A stretch of DNA of 64,000 bases from Hydra vulgaris (GCF_038396675.1 NC_088934.1:6610001-6674000), one strand, 5' to 3'. Counted from the stretch's first letter, positions 38,095 to 51,699 are shown. The notes: generated by a model not told the origin, from the letters alone. Program-made: numbers and translations.

Positions 38095-41000
38095 GATGGC
38101 AATAATAAATTTGGTACCCAAATAATGCATTTAAGTTTGCTCTTAAGTGTAATTTGCAAATCTTGTATGGTAAATGTGATTAGTTTTGTTAAAAAATGTC
38201 TTTGTTAAATATTACAAAAATTATTTTATTATGAAGTTTGTACATAAAAATAAAAATTTGATAAAATATTCAACTAAAAAACATTGTGCATGTGATGATT
38301 TTTAAATAGTTCTTTAGAATGTGCGAACCGACCTTGTGAACCGATGTTTTTGTCAACTTAATAATTTTCTAATCTTGAGAAATCAGGTCGCAAAGTTTGA
38401 AAGCAAATAAATTTCTTTAATACAAAGGCAGATAAATTTTACACAAAATGCGCGCACATTTATATGCATAAGTTATATATATAAATGTGCGCGCATGCGA
38501 ATTCGTGTTCAGACAAACCGGCAAATGGCAAGTTTTATAAATTGCATTTTTGACACGCTAGATCATAATGGAAATTATGGGCATAAAAGTCTAATTCTGG
38601 TCTTACACTAGTGCAAAATTTTATATTGTTGAGAAAACAGAACTTTATTTTTTAAAATGTAAGCAAAGTTAGTCAATTCAGATTGTTATTGTATTTGATA
38701 CCTGGTATTAATATTACTAGTACTTTTGCATATTGTATTTGATATCTGGTATAAAAATTACTGGTACCGTTGTATATTGTATTTAATTCCTGGTTGAAAA
38801 CAGCCAAAATACAAAAATTTGTAAGTTAAAAGTTATATAATATTATAAAAGATTTATCATTAGAGATAAATTTTTTACTTATTTATTTTATTATATGCCT
38901 TAATTTTATTTTTATTGAGCCCTAAGACATAAAATTTTATAGCAACAAGTCTTCCATTTGATTTGGAAGAGATTCCAGACGATGTTTCTAATAGTAAAAT
39001 GTAAGATGTTAGCAGAAAATTAATCTAGAAAGAATTTTTGTTATTTTTTCCTAAACTATTAAGTAACTCTAGGTAAAAATCACAAATTTCGTTTACGAAA
39101 TAGAGGAAACTAAAACAAATATTTTAAATGTTTAATTTATTGTGCCAAAAATAACAAGAAAAAAAAAAATATTTAGACAAAAAAAAATAAAAAAATGATA
39201 TAAATTAAACTTGAAAATGGAATGAACGCCATACAAACAAAAAATTTTTTTATTATTCTGTGGTTATAACCTTTTTATCTTAATCAATCGCTCTATCTAG
39301 TATCAACTTTAAGAAACTTGTTTCAATGCTAAGAAACGAGTTACTGTCAATAATAATGAAAGTTGTCATAATAAACAAATAAAAAATGAAGAGTGAAATT
39401 CAAGATTATTAGCTGAAATTTTCGGAATATGTTTCTTTTCTATTATGCCTTGGTTGAATCATTAATTTTTTTTACAAAATTGATTGGATGATGAGAAAAT
39501 GTCTTAGATTTTTTAAAGTGAGTGCAAATTTTAAAATTTTTTGCAAAGTTTGTAATAAAAAAAGTTATAACTAGTTATAATTTTTAGAATGGATTGGTCA
39601 AACGGCGTACAATTAAGTGTTTTATCTTTGAATAAATTTTCAATCCGTAAACCTTTAAATAAAGATTTTAAAACGCACCCTATTTTTTCCCGCCATTATT
39701 AATTTATAACGACTTTTTAAATTTTTCAAATGAAAACAATTAAAATTATTATGAAATTAAGTTTTTATTAGTTCATTAAATACTTTACAGTTTAAATTTT
39801 TTCCTTAAAAGTATAAAAAAAACAACCCATAAAAACTTTCCAAAAGTTTATTCGAAATTTTATACATAATCCAATGTTTAATTTACCTAGTATTAAAACA
39901 AACAAACAGTACTGGAAAATCCTTTGATAACAAAGGAGTTGATTAAAGAAAAAAAAAAGTGATAAAGATCAAATTTAACTTGCACTGGTTCTAAAAGGAA
40001 ACGTAAATGTTGTTTTTTTGTTTAAAAAAACTACTTTTCTAAACTAAAAACTGCTTAGAATATTTTTCAATTTTATAAAGCAATTTTTATGGGCAAACAC
40101 ATTTTTATCGTCATGCTTTTATTTTGTATCCAAGCCTGGGTTTCAACAAAAAATCTTGAATTGTTTTGAATAAAGTACGCAAAATATAAAGTTTTTGTTA
40201 ATTTTGTTTGCCTATTGTATTATAAAATCAATTGTTATTAGTTTTTTTGTTGTTACCTTGATTACTCCCGATTTAATTTATTTCGTTAAATTTCAAACAA
40301 TCGATCAGATATCAACTAAGATATTTGTTTCAAAAGTTTTATTCTAATAGTTGTAAATTATTACTATATCGATATACAATAATTATTTTAATATATATGC
40401 AATTTGTTTCTAAATGCTTTTCAAAAAAAGTTATTTCGATTGACTCTTATAAGAATTATTTTTTATATCTAGTGTTAAATCAGTTTTGTGTTTTGATATA
40501 ATAAATCTTATTTCCGTTTTCATTTTCATTTAAATTTAGGGTCAGTTTCTGACGTAAACTTTCTGACTTAGTATTCCATTATGCGTCACTTATTTCTACA
40601 AAAGCCTTTTATCGCGGTAGAATTTATCTTTTTATCACGATAGAATTTACACACCATTGCGAAATTTATTGAAACTAAATTTGAGTTAGATTATCAGAAA
40701 ATAATTACTTTCATGAACAATTCGATTATTTTTATATTTTTATTATTTGTATATTTAATTACTTACAATTTTTTTATTAATTAATAAAAAACGACAACTA
40801 AAACTATGATCTAAAACGACAATAAAAAATAAATAAACTTGATGCAAATAATGTCTAAGCAAATTGAAAGATACCGGATATAGGTCTTTCAGACAAGAAA
40901 CAATTTGCAAAATACTTCTAATTTTAATTTTAATATATCTAAAATTAGACTCGATAATCTAAAATTAGAAGTCATTATACTAAATAGTGTCGAAGAAATA

Positions 41001-42550
41001 CTTGTCGTTTATCGCACTTTTTAAAATGAAACGTAGTGTGAGAGAAAAAAACTGACGAATCAAGCACATTGTATGGACCTTTATTTACACGCGCGTTATT
41101 TGATTTGATTGACATTTATCTCAGTAAGATCACTACTACAAGTGAAGAACACAGCAGGAGACCCTCGACGTGACAGATAAGTTACTGTGATCGAATTGTT
41201 GTTTTATACTCATTTTTTGGTACGGCCATTTCTCTTTTAAATAGTTTAACTATTTGTGTTCACTAAAAACGATTAGCTCATTTTAAATTAAAAAGAAAAT
41301 CTTGAAAGTGCAATTTTTTCACCTTAAAAAAAAGAATTTTTGAAATTTGCTCATTTTGCGGTGACTTGGTAAACAGTTGTGTTATTCTACGCCAAGGTTT
41401 GTATTCTTTGTCAATAAGATTTTTGAGTGCGAGCTACAATTGCGTTTGCTCTTCATATATTTTTTTTATTGCTAATATATACAAGAAATAGGAGGATTTG
41501 TCAAGCGAACGCTAAACAAAATTGTTGTCGTTTTGGATTTATATATTGATATAAATTGATAAAAAACAACATTGGTTTGGTTTAACATTGTATGTAGTTG
41601 TTTTTTATTTGGGTATATTTTGTTTTTCTTTCGTTTTATTTTGTTACTTTTTTAATAAAAATATTGTCAAAATCATTCAGACAATCGATTTTTTTTTGAA
41701 TATTGAAATAGCAAATAGTAAAAGTAAACACTAATTTTTATAAAATTAATTTAAAAAAATTTAAAACAACACATGCATTTTTTTAATAAAATATCCGCCA
41801 TTTTGTTTTTTAGTATAGAACGACTTCATATTGTTACAGGATCTCCTAAATAAGCAAATTGTAATTTTTGCTTTAGAATCTTAAAAATATTTACATGTTT
41901 ATTTTTTATGTATCTTAAAAATTATTTTGTATTAAATTTTATTAGTTTATTATCTTAATTACATGTTGTTTTTTTACAAGTTTTTTAAAGAATAATAAGT
42001 TTTAAATCAAAATTTAGAAATTTATTCGGTGATTTTTTGAATTGAACTTTTCGAGCCGACGATTACGTCACACGTCAAAAATCACTTTTTTAATCATTGT
42101 TATGCTACTAAAGCTGAAAGTTTCAGCAAAAAAAAATGCAGTATATTAGCAAAGCCGAACTAGTAATAAACTCAAAGTTTTGTACGTTTGTGTTTTAAGC
42201 TACATAGCATTATTTTATGTAAACTGAATAAGATATTATGCACTTTTATTTAACCATGTTCAGTTTGCATAGAAACTCCAAAACAGATATCATTGTTAAG
42301 TTCCTTAAAACCCTCAAAGAAAATTAAAATTTTTTTTTCCAAACCTCTCAACCTAGTCACAGGAAACATAACATATTGTAAAGTTATTTTATGTTTTATA
42401 CCATTTAAAACTAATCTTTTCAAATAAAAAATAGAAACTACATACTTCTGAATTATTTAAATGAATTTTAACTGTGAATTTAATATAAATGGCATTTATT
42501 TTTCCGGCTATTTTAAATACTTAAAAAAATAATTTTTTTGTTTAATTTGA
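38095..42550. other. Long gene-free region upstream of the forkhead gene
   Basis: About 4.5 kb without a plausible coding frame. A hairpin with GCGCGC arms lies at 38448-38496. The less AT-rich stretch 41040-41200, with GATA-type (CAGATAAG) sites, could be regulatory; that is a guess. No repeat family was recognised, which is unusual for this window. Confidence 0.45.
38448..38496. repeat. Hairpin with GC-rich tips
   Basis: ATGCGCGCACATTTATAT pairs with ATATAAATGTGCGCGCAT, 18 bp perfect, with a spacer of about 13 bases. Confidence 0.85.
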
Positions 42551-42564
42551 CTTTGTAGTGAATT
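42541..42564 (+). promoter_or_regulatory. Splice acceptor just upstream of the forkhead ATG
   Basis: A T-rich tract followed by CTTTGTAG (AG at 42557-42558) leaves only TGAATT before ATG. This fits either an intron in the 5' UTR or spliced-leader trans-splicing, which is known in Hydra. Confidence 0.6.
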
Positions 42565-43968
42565 ATGGATACTACTGTACCGTTTACTACATCATCCGTT
42601 GTTGAACAAACTTCTAGCACCACATGCCCAACCCCCTACTACACGTACAACAACGATCAACAAGCCTATGCAGATTATTACAGATCAGGAGCATATCGGA
42701 CAGCTTCCCAGTACACAAATTTATCAAGCCCATATTATCCAAACCCTTATACAGATGGACACTACCACCACCACTACTATTCCACCTACCCGATGCTAAG
42801 CATGCAAAATCAACAAAAAGAACTGGTAAAACCCCCCTACTCTTATATTGCTCTTATATCGATGGCTATACAAAGTTCACCTGATAAGAAATTAACTTTG
42901 AGTGGTATATACCAATTTATTATGGAGCGTTTTCCTTATTATAGACAGAATAAACAGGGCTGGCAAAATTCGATTCGTCACAACCTCAGTCTAAACGAAT
43001 GCTTTCTTAAAGTACCAAGAGATGATAATAAACCAGGCAAAGGTAGTTACTGGTCCCTTCATCCGGATTCTATGAATATGTTTGAAAATGGCAGCTATTT
43101 AAGAAGACGTAGAAGATTTCGTAGAAAAGATATGAAAAAAGAAGATGATGACTTGGAGGATGGAGCAGAAGAAGATCGCGAATCTGATGAATCAGAAATT
43201 TGGGTTTCTACCGAAGCTAAACATTCAAAACCAGCTGATGAAAATAAAAAACCAACTGTCGAACTAAAATCGAAACGCAGCGAAAAAAATAATACTGCAA
43301 ATTCATCTAAAGAAGAGACAACTGAAGATCTTTCATCCAAGATCACTATTAAATCAGAAAAAACTACAGACATCCATTGTGATTTGACCATTGAAAGTCT
43401 ACCTGATAAAAACAATGAAACTGAAAATAAACCCTCACCTCAAAATCTACAAAAGCAAGACGAGGTAAAAATTATTAGCACACATCAACATCAACAAATC
43501 AACGCATACGAAAATAATAGCCAAATATTTCAAAAAACGACACCATACACCGAAGCTAATTTAACGTATGCGAGTCTCGATTCCAATTTTTTAAACTACC
43601 ATTTGAGTTTTAATATGAACGACTCCTCAAACGCACATCGTTACGTCAATGAAAAACATTTAACAAACGTTCCTGGTATCGACTACAATATACGCTCAGC
43701 AAGCGTTGACTCAAACCATATTAATCGAGATAATTCAACATCATCTCGATTAAACGAATTGGCTTCTTCATCAAACGAGATGTATACTTTACCGCGTTTT
43801 ATTACTTCGCCAAGCAGCAATTTTCAGCAAAATGAGACTAGAGATTTTTATCCAGCAATAAATGTAACATCATATGGAAGTTTTTCTTCTGCAGTGCAGG
43901 AACAAGACCGTGTGAGTTCATATTATACCCCGTACAGAGCATCAGCTACTCCTACATATCCTTATTAA
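42565..43968 (+). CDS. Forkhead transcription factor, FoxC type
   Basis: An uninterrupted 467-residue frame. Residues 1-85 are rich in Tyr, Ser and His. The forkhead DNA-binding domain spans about 88-185: [15 protein letters not shown] (helix 1), [37 protein letters not shown] (recognition helix 3 with the N-SIRHNLS contacts), and the wing [19 protein letters not shown]. An [11 protein letters not shown] basic tail, probably a nuclear localisation signal, follows. The motifs [20 protein letters not shown] and [11 protein letters not shown] favour FoxC over FoxL1, FoxE or FoxA. Residues 190-220 are acidic; the rest is Ser/Asn/Lys-rich and low complexity. A splice acceptor (TTTGACTTTGTAG) ends six bases before the ATG, so the 5' UTR is spliced or trans-spliced. 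AATAAA occurs at 44206. The predicted role is a nuclear developmental regulator. It has a single coding exon, as in many Fox genes. Confidence 0.93.
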   Translation: MDTTVPFTTSSVVEQTSSTTCPTPYYTYNNDQQAYADYYRSGAYRTASQYTNLSSPYYPNPYTDGHYHHHYYSTYPMLSMQNQQKELVKPPYSYIALISMAIQSSPDKKLTLSGIYQFIMERFPYYRQNKQGWQNSIRHNLSLNECFLKVPRDDNKPGKGSYWSLHPDSMNMFENGSYLRRRRRFRRKDMKKEDDDLEDGAEEDRESDESEIWVSTEAKHSKPADENKKPTVELKSKRSEKNNTANSSKEETTEDLSSKITIKSEKTTDIHCDLTIESLPDKNNETENKPSPQNLQKQDEVKIISTHQHQQINAYENNSQIFQKTTPYTEANLTYASLDSNFLNYHLSFNMNDSSNAHRYVNEKHLTNVPGIDYNIRSASVDSNHINRDNSTSSRLNELASSSNEMYTLPRFITSPSSNFQQNETRDFYPAINVTSYGSFSSAVQEQDRVSSYYTPYRASATPTYPY

Positions 43969-44800
43969 GCGAATTTTAATTTTTTATTTGACATTTTTGT
44001 AACGTATAGACAAGTACATAGGGAAATTTTTTTTTGTTAATGAAAGTTCTTTTTTAAATATATTTGTATTTATTGGCATTTATTATGTTTATATTTTTTT
44101 AATTTCGAATCTTTTAGTTAATACTCATCTTAAAACAGTTTTTAAATTAAGTTTTATAAAAAGTTATGAAAAGTGTATAGAATAATGAAATTATATTTTT
44201 TTTAAATAAAGTAAAACAGATTTATTATAAAAGAGTACTAAAGTATGTCTAAGTTATTTTTCTAACTGAATTGAATCCTACACGGTCCTTTTTATAAAAA
44301 CTTTTATATATAGTTTAAATTTAGATCATGTAATTGTATAAAATGTTTTAATGAATTAAAAAAATTATTGATCTTTCCTAATGGTTAAAACTATAAATAA
44401 TAGTTAACCGAACTCATTAAGTGATGAGTTTTTTATTTAGTCCATTTTTTCATTGTTTATAGACGAATAAAGAGGCATAATAATGCTCTATTAATTGAAT
44501 TGTTGTTAAAAAAAAAAAAAAAAAAAAGTGTGCACTATTTTTAATTAATAGTACATTTTATCTATTTTTAATTAACTATGCACCTTTTTTAAACAAATAA
44601 GTTAACTGAGATTGAAGAACACGGTTCCGTAAAAGTATCACGCAATACTAGAATCTAGGACCGCAAAATAGTCTTCTATTATATAGCGCAAATATAGCGC
44701 GGATCCGCAACTTATTTGATTATTTGTTTAATGACTTAAGTAGTTTAAAAGAAAATTTCAATATTATAATTGAACTAAATTAGTGATTGTTTGATTTTCT
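43969..44800. other. 3' UTR and downstream flank of the forkhead gene
   Basis: The likely 3' UTR extends to an AATAAA at 44206. A poly(A) run at 44508-44527 may mark old retroposed sequence. No gene is seen. Confidence 0.45.
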
Positions 44801-44807
44801 CAAAATA

Positions 44808-45080
44808 AGGAGCCCATTTGCAAAACGCGCTACATCCGAGTAAACTGATTTTGAGAAAACAACAAAAACTAAACTACTTTTGGTTGCGCATCAACAGAAA
44901 TTTTCTTTGTCCATTTTTAGGACCCAAAATTTTTTAATTGATTCAATATTTAAATAGATGATAAATTTAAGTATATAAAACGTGGAAATAGAATGAACTG
45001 GGAAACGTGGAAAATGAAACGTGGAAATAGAATGAAAATTTTTATTTTTGTGACTTAGCGCGTTTTGCAGATGGGCTCCT
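44808..45080. mobile_element. MITE with 24-bp terminal inverted repeats
   Basis: AGGAGCCCATTTGCAAAACG at the left is mirrored by CGTTTTGCAGATGGGCTCCT at the right, 24 bp with one mismatch. The interior has tandem AAACGTGGAAATAGAATGAA units (about 44980-45035). No coding capacity and no clear target duplication. Confidence 0.7.
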
Positions 45081-45084
45081 CAAG

Positions 45085-46380
45085 TATTTAATAACATACT
45101 TGAATGCTGATTTTTCCATAACCTTTTTTACTTAAAATAGCCTCTCTATATAGCTTTTTTTTTGTTTACGTTTAACACAATGTTGCTTAAAAACGCGTTT
45201 GCTTTTGACTGTAGTTTTAATGTAGCTAAAATAAACAACTTTCTTTTTAGTATTTTATATAAGCTAAAGTCACAAAGTGTACTTCCACATATGTAAAACA
45301 CTAGAAACACTTGAAATTTCAGTAGCACGTGAGTTATACTTGTGCAAGGTAAACAATTACAAACCAAATCCATCAATAATAAGAAAATAAATATTGTTTG
45401 GTAGATATTGTTTGAGTAGTTTAATGAAAAATAAGATAATTGAGTTCTTCATTGTAATGGTTTTATTAAATCTCCACAAATATTCAATAATTTTACTACA
45501 TTTAATGTTTTAGTTGATAATTTTATACAAAATTATTTGCATTTTAATTTTTTATTTTTTCACCTTATCATTGTTAACACAGATTTTAAAGTTATTTCCG
45601 GTGTAAACAATTTTTTGTCAAGGAAATACTTCCGACCTAGCGTTAGAAAAAAACAGTTTTAAACAACCACAATATTGGTAGGGAATGTTTTCATAATCAA
45701 TATATTTTTGAAAATTGCAGAGTATCCCACGTGTTACATAGCTAATTTAATAAGTCTTTTTAAACCCTTGCTAATACCAAGTGAGGTTAACGGAAGTATG
45801 TGAAAAAATTCTGAATTTTTAACATCGCATTAGTTAGTTTTTTTTGTTTTTAGCTTTTCTGCAAGAAAATATTTTATGTAAACAACTTCAAAAAGTTTTT
45901 AAAAATCTAAAATATTAACTCCTGCTCCTTAGTGTGTAAGGTACTTGTAACACGTACAGGTGTTTAAAAACGCAAAACGTATGCGAATATTAATTTTTTA
46001 GTTTTATCCTAAAAATATTGATTACTGTTTATACGCGCAGTCAAGTTTTTGAAAAATCTTAAAACGGAAGGAAGAAATTAGATAATCAAAAAAAGAATGA
46101 GGCGTGTGGTTGGTCAACTGTTTTCTATAAGTTTTAGTAGTTCTAGTCTATATTAAAAGGTCCAGACTTGTTGTTATATATTTGTATTGATTATATACTT
46201 TTAATTAAAATTTTTTTTTTGAATTGATCACAACAGTTTAAAAAAAAGCCAAGTCAGTTTATCAAAACCGAATAATACCAAACCAAGTACGTTAATCACA
46301 ACATTATGGCAACTTTTTTTTAAAACCTTATTTTAAAAAAACTTTAAGTTAGAAGTGTCAAAATATATATTTTTTAATCT
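45085..46380. other. No gene recognised
   Basis: AT-rich DNA with scattered stops in all frames and no repeat boundaries that I can define. Confidence 0.35.
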
Positions 46381-46385
46381 TATCT

Positions 46386-46650
46386 TAGTATATATAAAGG
46401 GCAATGTGTGTGTGTTTGTTTGTTTGTTCTCTATAGAAATCCAAACCGCCGGACCGATCTCGATGAAATTTGGCATGGGGGTAGTCCTCGAGGGGGAGAA
46501 GGTTCTTAGCTGGGTTTTGACCCCGTACCCCAACCCCCGGGGTCAGGGGGACCATTTTTTGGGCCCATTTTTGGGCCCATTTTTGTGTACAGATATCAGG
46601 TAAGCCAGTTTAAATATTGGCCCGGGCAACGCCGGGTAACTCCAACTAGT
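46386..46650 (+). mobile_element. Non-autonomous Helentron/Helitron
   Basis: It begins TATATATAAAGGGCAATG followed by GTGTGTTTGTTTGTTTGTTC. It continues with a GC-richer body (GGACCGATCTCGATGAAAT, TTTGGCATGGGGGTAGTC) and ends with the hairpin CCCGGGCAACGCCGGG at 46621-46636 and terminal CTAGT at 46650. This 5' start, GTTTG run, 3' hairpin and CTAG-type end are hallmarks of Helentron-derived non-autonomous elements in animals. A GGGCCCATTTTT unit is tandemly repeated internally. No protein is encoded. Confidence 0.75.
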
Positions 46651-46654
46651 TATT

Positions 46655-47095
46655 AAATAAATTAAATGTTTTACTCTTAAGTAACATGTGTATGTAATTT
46701 ATTCATTTGTTAGTTAACAAAATGTTACACTTTTAGAACTTTGTCAAAATTAACTTAAAGTTTTAAAATTTTTTGAGGTAAAATGTTTGTCTTGCTTACA
46801 CAGGCTAACGAAACTTTACTTTTTAACTTTTATTTTTTTTTTTGCATAAAATATGTTTTTGTTATAGTATTCCCTATTCTGACTTTAAATATACAACCCT
46901 TTTTCTTCTATCACATTAGGTCTTGAAGATATTAGGGTTCAAATCACAAATATTTAGGGATAAAGTCCCTAATATTGTCAAAAAAAACTTCTTCAAAAGT
47001 ATGTCAACCTGAGTCTAAAAAGAAGCGTTTTTTTTAGATTATTTAACACTCTTTAGCATTTTTACACTACATTTTTTAGAAGAATATACTCCCAG
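46655..47095. other. No gene recognised
   Basis: AT-rich; nothing recognisable. Confidence 0.35.
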
Positions 47096-47099
47096 GGGA

Positions 47100-47395
47100 A
47101 AATAGAACTTCCATAAACATTTGAAACATATAGCCTATAGAATTTCTATAAAATGTCTATTAATTTCTATAGAAATTGCTATAAAATTTTTTCTATAGAA
47201 AAAAAAGTAGAAAAAAAAGTTTCTTTAGAAATTTCTTTAGAAATTTTTTTTCCTATATGGAAACAAAGTTTTATAGCAATTTCTATAGAGATTAATAAAA
47301 ATTCTATAGAAATTCCATAAAATTTCTATATGCCATATATTTCAAAAGTTTATTAAAATTCTATAGAACTTTTTTTCTTAGACTATAGAAGAAAA
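47100..47395. repeat. Foldback repeat rich in TTTCTATAGAAA
   Basis: The left part (47107-47195) is approximately the inverse of the right part (47265-47390). Both carry repeated CTATAGAAATT motifs and share AACATTTGAAACATATAG-like ends. A short relative lies at 34870-34925. Confidence 0.6.
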
Positions 47396-47530
47396 AAGAT
47401 GGCATATTTGAAATCAGAATGAGGAATACTACAAGAAAAACATATGGTATGCATAAAAAAAAGGAAACAAAAAAGTAAAATTTCGTTTGCCTGTGTTGTC
47501 ATTATCTTGCTTTGAGTATTTATAAATGCT

Positions 47531-47639
<109 letters not shown>

Positions 47640-47644
47640 CTGTA

Positions 47645-49100
47645 TCTTGCTTTGAGCATTTATAAATGTCTAGGCAACAATTTTATTACCGAGCTTAAAA
47701 AGTTTAAAAAGTTTAAGAAAAAGGTAAAATGTAATATTTTGTTTACAAACAATTTTTTAAAATTTAAATCCAAGTTGCTGTTTAAACCAGAAAGCGTAGA
47801 ATAGCCATATAATGAATAACCTAATGTTAATAATAAAAACAAGAGGGTGTGCCCGTTTTTTAAAGTAGAAGCTCAACTGTTTATGTATTTAATGTAAAAA
47901 ATGTAAACAAATAGTATTAATATTTTATTTAACTCAAACCTAATTAATCAGTTCAGGATGTTTATATTGGTAGAAAGAGAATTTTGACAATCTTGGGGGT
48001 GGAGCATATCAAATTAATGTATCATTAAAAGCATCCAACCCTTAATTTAAAATTTTGTAACTATGGTTTTACTAGTACAGTTTTCAAGTATTTATACTCT
48101 CTATTCTTGTAGAGTACTCTCAACCTTACTCGATTCAAACTTTGACTACGGGCTATTACATTTTACATTTTATTTTATAAAAATTGAAAATAATATTGTT
48201 GGGAATAAATATGTCATATTAAAAAATATTGTTTTGGAAAATATAAAACAAAACTTAACTTAGGTTTAAAAACAGTAGAAAAACATTATTCTAAAGTATA
48301 TAACACTATCAATAACTCAACTCTTTTTTGAAGTGGAAATAGAACAAGAAAATTCTAAATTCGCGATTTATTGAGAAAACCAGGCAAAGGTGCTGATGGC
48401 TCAAAAGTAAGTAAAGACCTTTTAACATTTGGGAAGTTATTGTTGAGTTTTGTGATTTTTAAATTAAATTTAAAAGGCAATGAAACAACTGCATCCTAAG
48501 TTTCTTTTTAAATCATCGTTCTATGGACTAGAGGCTGCTGAACTTTAAAATAAAGAATAAAAAATAAATAAAAATAAAAACTCAGGCAAAATCATCATTA
48601 CATTAAAAATCATAAGTTGAAATTACACTTTTTAAAATTAAGGGTCTTCTTTAAATACGTTTATCTCAAACCATAAATATTTTCCTGGAAGATATCTTAT
48701 GGTTTTTATAAGTGGTATCTCATTTTAATTTTGGTTTAAAAAAATTGAGGGAGTATTGCTAAGGAAAATGTTTATGAGTCATCAAAATGTCAAAAAATGT
48801 TTTAACTAACTTTTAAAAAATCAGCCATAATGAGAGATAAAAAAGGTCCCAAGATTGAATGTATAGATTTTCTATTATTTCATTATACTTTTCTTTTAAT
48901 GCAAAAAATGATATATTATATTATTTAATGTTATTTAAAAAATATTGAAAAAAAAAGCAATGTTGAAATATTTCCACTTTAAAATGTTAAACTTTTTGTA
49001 TATTGAAAAAAAAACAGCATACTTACTTAATGCATTATTTTTCTTTATCTAAATTATTTTTCATGAGCATTATTTTTCTTTATCCACATATTTCTTTATA
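47645..49100. other. No gene recognised
   Basis: Several short frames without family resemblance. AT-rich throughout. Confidence 0.35.
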
Positions 49101-49101
49101 T

Positions 49102-49738
49102 ACATTGAGGCTTTAGAAATAACACTTTCAAGCATTATACAAACTCCATACTTTATTATGTTTATGTTTTTATCAAATGAGAAAGTTTTTCAAAATATTG
49201 CGGTAATCAGTTTAGCTTATATTGCCATTTAAAAATGTTTACAATGTACAAAAATAAAAAAAAGTATATAAATGGCTGGAACAAGAAGAAGGCATAAATT
49301 AGCCTTTTCACCGAGCCCCATTGAAATGCTTCTTGGAGTCTGGAGAACAAAAATATTCAAAAAAGAACCCCCTAACTCATTCAAATATGAAGGCAATGAG
49401 TTAATTAAATATTTTTTTATTATCTTATACTAAATTTAAATTCACCAACAGGTTTAAAATTTCATCAAAAAATCTTTTAGGCTTTAAAAGTAATAATTAT
49501 GTAACATCTCCGTCCTTCCCGAAATGAGGAGGTTCTCAATTTTACATGTTCATAACGATAAATTTAAATATAGTATAAAATATCTAAAACAAATTTTAAT
49601 TAATTGTTATCCTCACATGTAGGGTAAAAGGGAAGGATTTTGGAGTATTTTTGTTCACGGGCTCCACATTTGACATAAGCATGAACATACTTAATTTTGG
49701 AGTCTGCACAAGGCTTGAAAGTGTCATTTCTGAAGAAG
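49102..49738. repeat. Inverted pair of dispersed repeat R1
   Basis: The arm 49102-49172 (AACACTTTCAAGCATTATAC, then ACTCCATACTTTATTATG) matches the inverse of 49667-49738 (TGGAGTCTGCACAAGGCTTG, AAGTGTCATTTCTG) over about 70 bases with divergence. The two ends may be the termini of a ~640-bp foldback element. Confidence 0.55.
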
Positions 49739-50000
49739 GGTCATTAATTCTGGTTTCTGTCATTAATTGGTTTACGTATCCTTACATGTCTTTTACTTTA
49801 ATGTAATGTGGCTTGCAATTCATTTTGGGCTTTTTCAATCTCTTATTTCTACAAGCTTATAGTCTCCGTGCTGTTTTAAAGGAAATGATAGTAGAGTTTC
49901 ACAAATGATTTTACTCTCTTTGTACTTCATAGCATCACGAAAAGTTGACCACTGTAAATACCGAGTAATATTGCATCGTTGAAATAAAGCTAAGCAAAAT

Positions 50001-50024
50001 AACGGAGACATTAATGTCTCCGTT
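50001..50024. repeat. Perfect 24-base palindrome
   Basis: AACGGAGACATT followed immediately by its inverse AATGTCTCCGTT, near the 3' end of the pogo-like pseudogene. Confidence 0.9.
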
Positions 50025-51699
50025 TGGGTAACGGCAGGAGTAAATTTAGTTATCGGAAGACTACTCCATTCTTCATAGGTATTTTTGTTATTATGAACAA
50101 ACTTCAGTATATTCCTTTTGATTAGATACCCCTGTGAAAGTCCGCCCGTAGTTTTCTATATCAGCAATAATTTGATCCTCATCATCTGAAAGAGTAGACT
50201 GGTCATCATTAGTATGAGAAAGATTTGTTTCATTATTTTTAGTCATCTCTTGTAAATCATTTTCCAAATCCATCAAAGATACACTTCGGCCTGGTTCAAC
50301 ATTAAACTTTTATTTCTTTTTAACTAGTTGGTCAATTTCACTTGCACCATTAATCTTATCTTTAGTGAATCTTTGATTTTCAAAGTACTCAATTAGTTCC
50401 TTCTTTAGATTTTGGTGAAAATCAAATTGTTAGCTTCATTCTGTTATTAGAAGTACTTCTGGTTCTGATGATTACAAATATGGCAGTTGTCTAAGTATAA
50501 TATCCCTAGATATAGGATGTAAACCAGATTTTTTAAATCCTGTTTTAATGTTTTCACTCATATTTGGAGATAATTCTTTCATAAGACCCTTTAAATGATA
50601 TAGAAATATGTGTTTAGGGAAGTTCTTCAAACTAAATGATTGTTTCCAATTCAACAAAATTTACCTCCGAGCTATTTTCAAGGATCTAAATGCAGCAACA
50701 TCTCAGGGTTACAGCAAATGGGTGGGATTTGGTGGAAGAAATATAAATGAGATATTATTTTCTTCACACTTTTGAATCACATTATAAGACAAATGGCAAG
50801 ATTAGTTATCTTCAATTAGACATTTTTTGCCTGGTAAATTGCTAAAATACTTTTTTATAAACCAGTCTTCAAAGCACTCTGCATTGAATCACCCACTTTG
50901 GTTCCTATTGAACCAAAATTCTTTATCTCCTCTTTTGCTCCAGACACCATACAGGTGTGTAGCTTTATAAATTGTGTAAATTGGCAACATCCATGCACTT
51001 GCTGACACCATCAATGATATTGATGCTTTACTGCGGTTTAATAATCTAGTTACCTTTTTTGTTCCTCGTTTTGTCAAGACTTTCTTACTAGTGGAGTTGC
51101 AATCAAGTTTGTCTTATCATATTTTACTATATTATCTGGATTAACATCCTTAAGTGATACTTCTATTTCATCAAAATATTTATTTATTGCAGAGTGATTG
51201 ACTGAAGGTGGTTCACCACTAAAAAAAAAAAAAAATCCTCAAATTTTATAATTTCAAATTAAAAAGTGTATAAGAGCATAACATAAGAAAATAAAAAACA
51301 ACATAAGTGTCATTTTACAACAATTTATTCCTAAAATTGTGAAAATATCTCAAAAAGGTTGCAAAATCAGTTAATTTTGAACAAAATTTTGAAAAACAAT
51401 AATTAGGAAACAATTAGAAATTAGAGCTTCATATTTGGCAAACAGTTTTATGCACATAAAATAAAGGGCCTGAACCAAAATCAATGCTATATTCTTAGTA
51501 AAAGTTGAAATTTTTGATTTTTTTGGCAAAAACATCAAATTTTGGAGGGTTGGGTAATGAAATAAAATAGTAAAATGTAAATAATTCATTAACTGCTTTG
51601 TTTTTAGCATATATTTTGGTTCAGGCTTTTCATCATTATATGTAGAACATGTCCTGAAAATTTGAAGCAAAAAACTTAAGTCATTCAAAAGTTATGACA

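Noticed and set aside
43095-43415. Minus-strand frame within the forkhead gene
   Set aside because: It overlaps the acidic and Ser-rich coding region of the forkhead gene and shows only the mirror of its codon bias.
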